NCBI GenBank assembly: GCA_050700835.1
Contig: JBOHDX010000142.1
Coordinates: 1-13,232 of the forward strand
Length of the DNA: 13,232 nt
Origin: JBOHDX01 sp050700835
Lineage (GTDB): Bacteria > Actinomycetota > Actinomycetes > Propionibacteriales > Nocardioidaceae
Reading direction: 5' to 3'
Below the pieces are notes generated by a model. The model searched no databases. It was not told the DNA's origin and saw only the letters and a program-made list of their open reading frames with translations. Positions 13,145 to 13,232 of the stretch are shown piece by piece. Positions within the stretch are counted from its first letter, which is position 1. The number at the start of each line of letters is the position of its first letter. The translations under genes and the position numbers were made by a program.

Positions 13145-13159
13145 CGGGGGAATGGGACG
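13145..13159. repeat. Second copy of a 15-bp intergenic sequence
   Basis: CGGGGGAATGGGACG at 13145-13159 matches CGGGGGACTGGGACG at 11674-11688 at 14 of 15 positions. Both copies lie in intergenic spacers on the same strand, the first next to the long stem-loop. The rest of the spacer 13054-13209 shows no gene. Confidence 0.5.
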
Positions 13160-13209
13160 GCGAGGTAGGACGGCGGGGCAGCGCGGACGACCGGGACAGA
13201 CAGACGTCG

Positions 13210-13232
13210 GCCCCGGTCACACGGACCGGGGC
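13210..13232 (+). terminator. GC-rich hairpin at the right window edge
   Basis: GCCCCGGT (13210-13217) and ACCGGGGC (13225-13232) form a perfect 8-bp stem with a 7-base loop. It is 156 bp beyond the methyltransferase-like gene. It may terminate that transcript or one converging from outside the window. What follows, including any T-run, is cut off. Confidence 0.5.

Noticed and set aside
12507..13220. 237-aa minus-strand open frame over the methyltransferase-like gene
   Set aside because: It has low-complexity Ser/Arg/Ala composition with no family features, typical of an antisense shadow in high-GC DNA.

Overview
The window is high-GC DNA with densely packed genes, frequent GTG/TTG starts, stop/start overlaps and an apparent F420-type (LLM) oxidoreductase. 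It looks like an actinobacterial chromosome. I cannot name the genus from the sequence. No rRNA, tRNA, insertion sequence or CRISPR array is visible.

Region 1 (1-6319) is a predicted amino-sugar uptake and catabolism locus. After a 3'-terminal gene fragment and a 20-bp tandem repeat come mannose-family PTS subunits IIC, IID and IIA on the plus strand. No IIB subunit is in view and it may lie upstream. A convergent GntR/UTRA regulator follows. Divergent from it is a two-gene unit: murQ (N-acetylmuramic acid 6-phosphate etherase), overlapped by 8 bp by a cytosolic protein of the neutral-ceramidase family. A double-SIS sugar-phosphate isomerase/deaminase converges on this unit, again with an 8-bp overlap. 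A DasR/NagR-like operator lies over its probable -10 box. The inferred route is: PTS import and phosphorylation of MurNAc or a relative; MurQ release of D-lactate to give GlcNAc-6-P; amide hydrolysis; then SIS-dependent deamination to fructose-6-P. The amide-hydrolysis step could be done by the ceramidase-like protein, which would be new, or by an unseen NagA.

Region 2 (6366-7963) holds a six-helix membrane protein built from three copies of one sequence hairpin, a DinB/DUF664-like protein with an apparently leaderless promoter, and, divergently, a small acidic Cys-motif protein ending in 12-bp tandem repeats.

Region 3 (8035-13232) is metabolic. It holds a threonine-synthase-like PLP enzyme preceded by three 21-22 bp tandem repeats, and an agmatinase-family ureohydrolase with a hairpin just after its stop. 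Divergent from the latter are an LLM-class oxidoreductase, a class I glutamine amidotransferase and a translationally coupled SAM-methyltransferase-like protein. The agmatinase/LLM promoter region contains a GACATTG inverted repeat. A strong 22-bp stem-loop separates the LLM gene from the amidotransferase, and another hairpin sits at the window's right edge.

The most notable points are the probable ACG start of the IID gene, the ceramidase-like gene coupled to murQ beside a mannose-type PTS, the operator over the SIS promoter, and the triplicated membrane protein.
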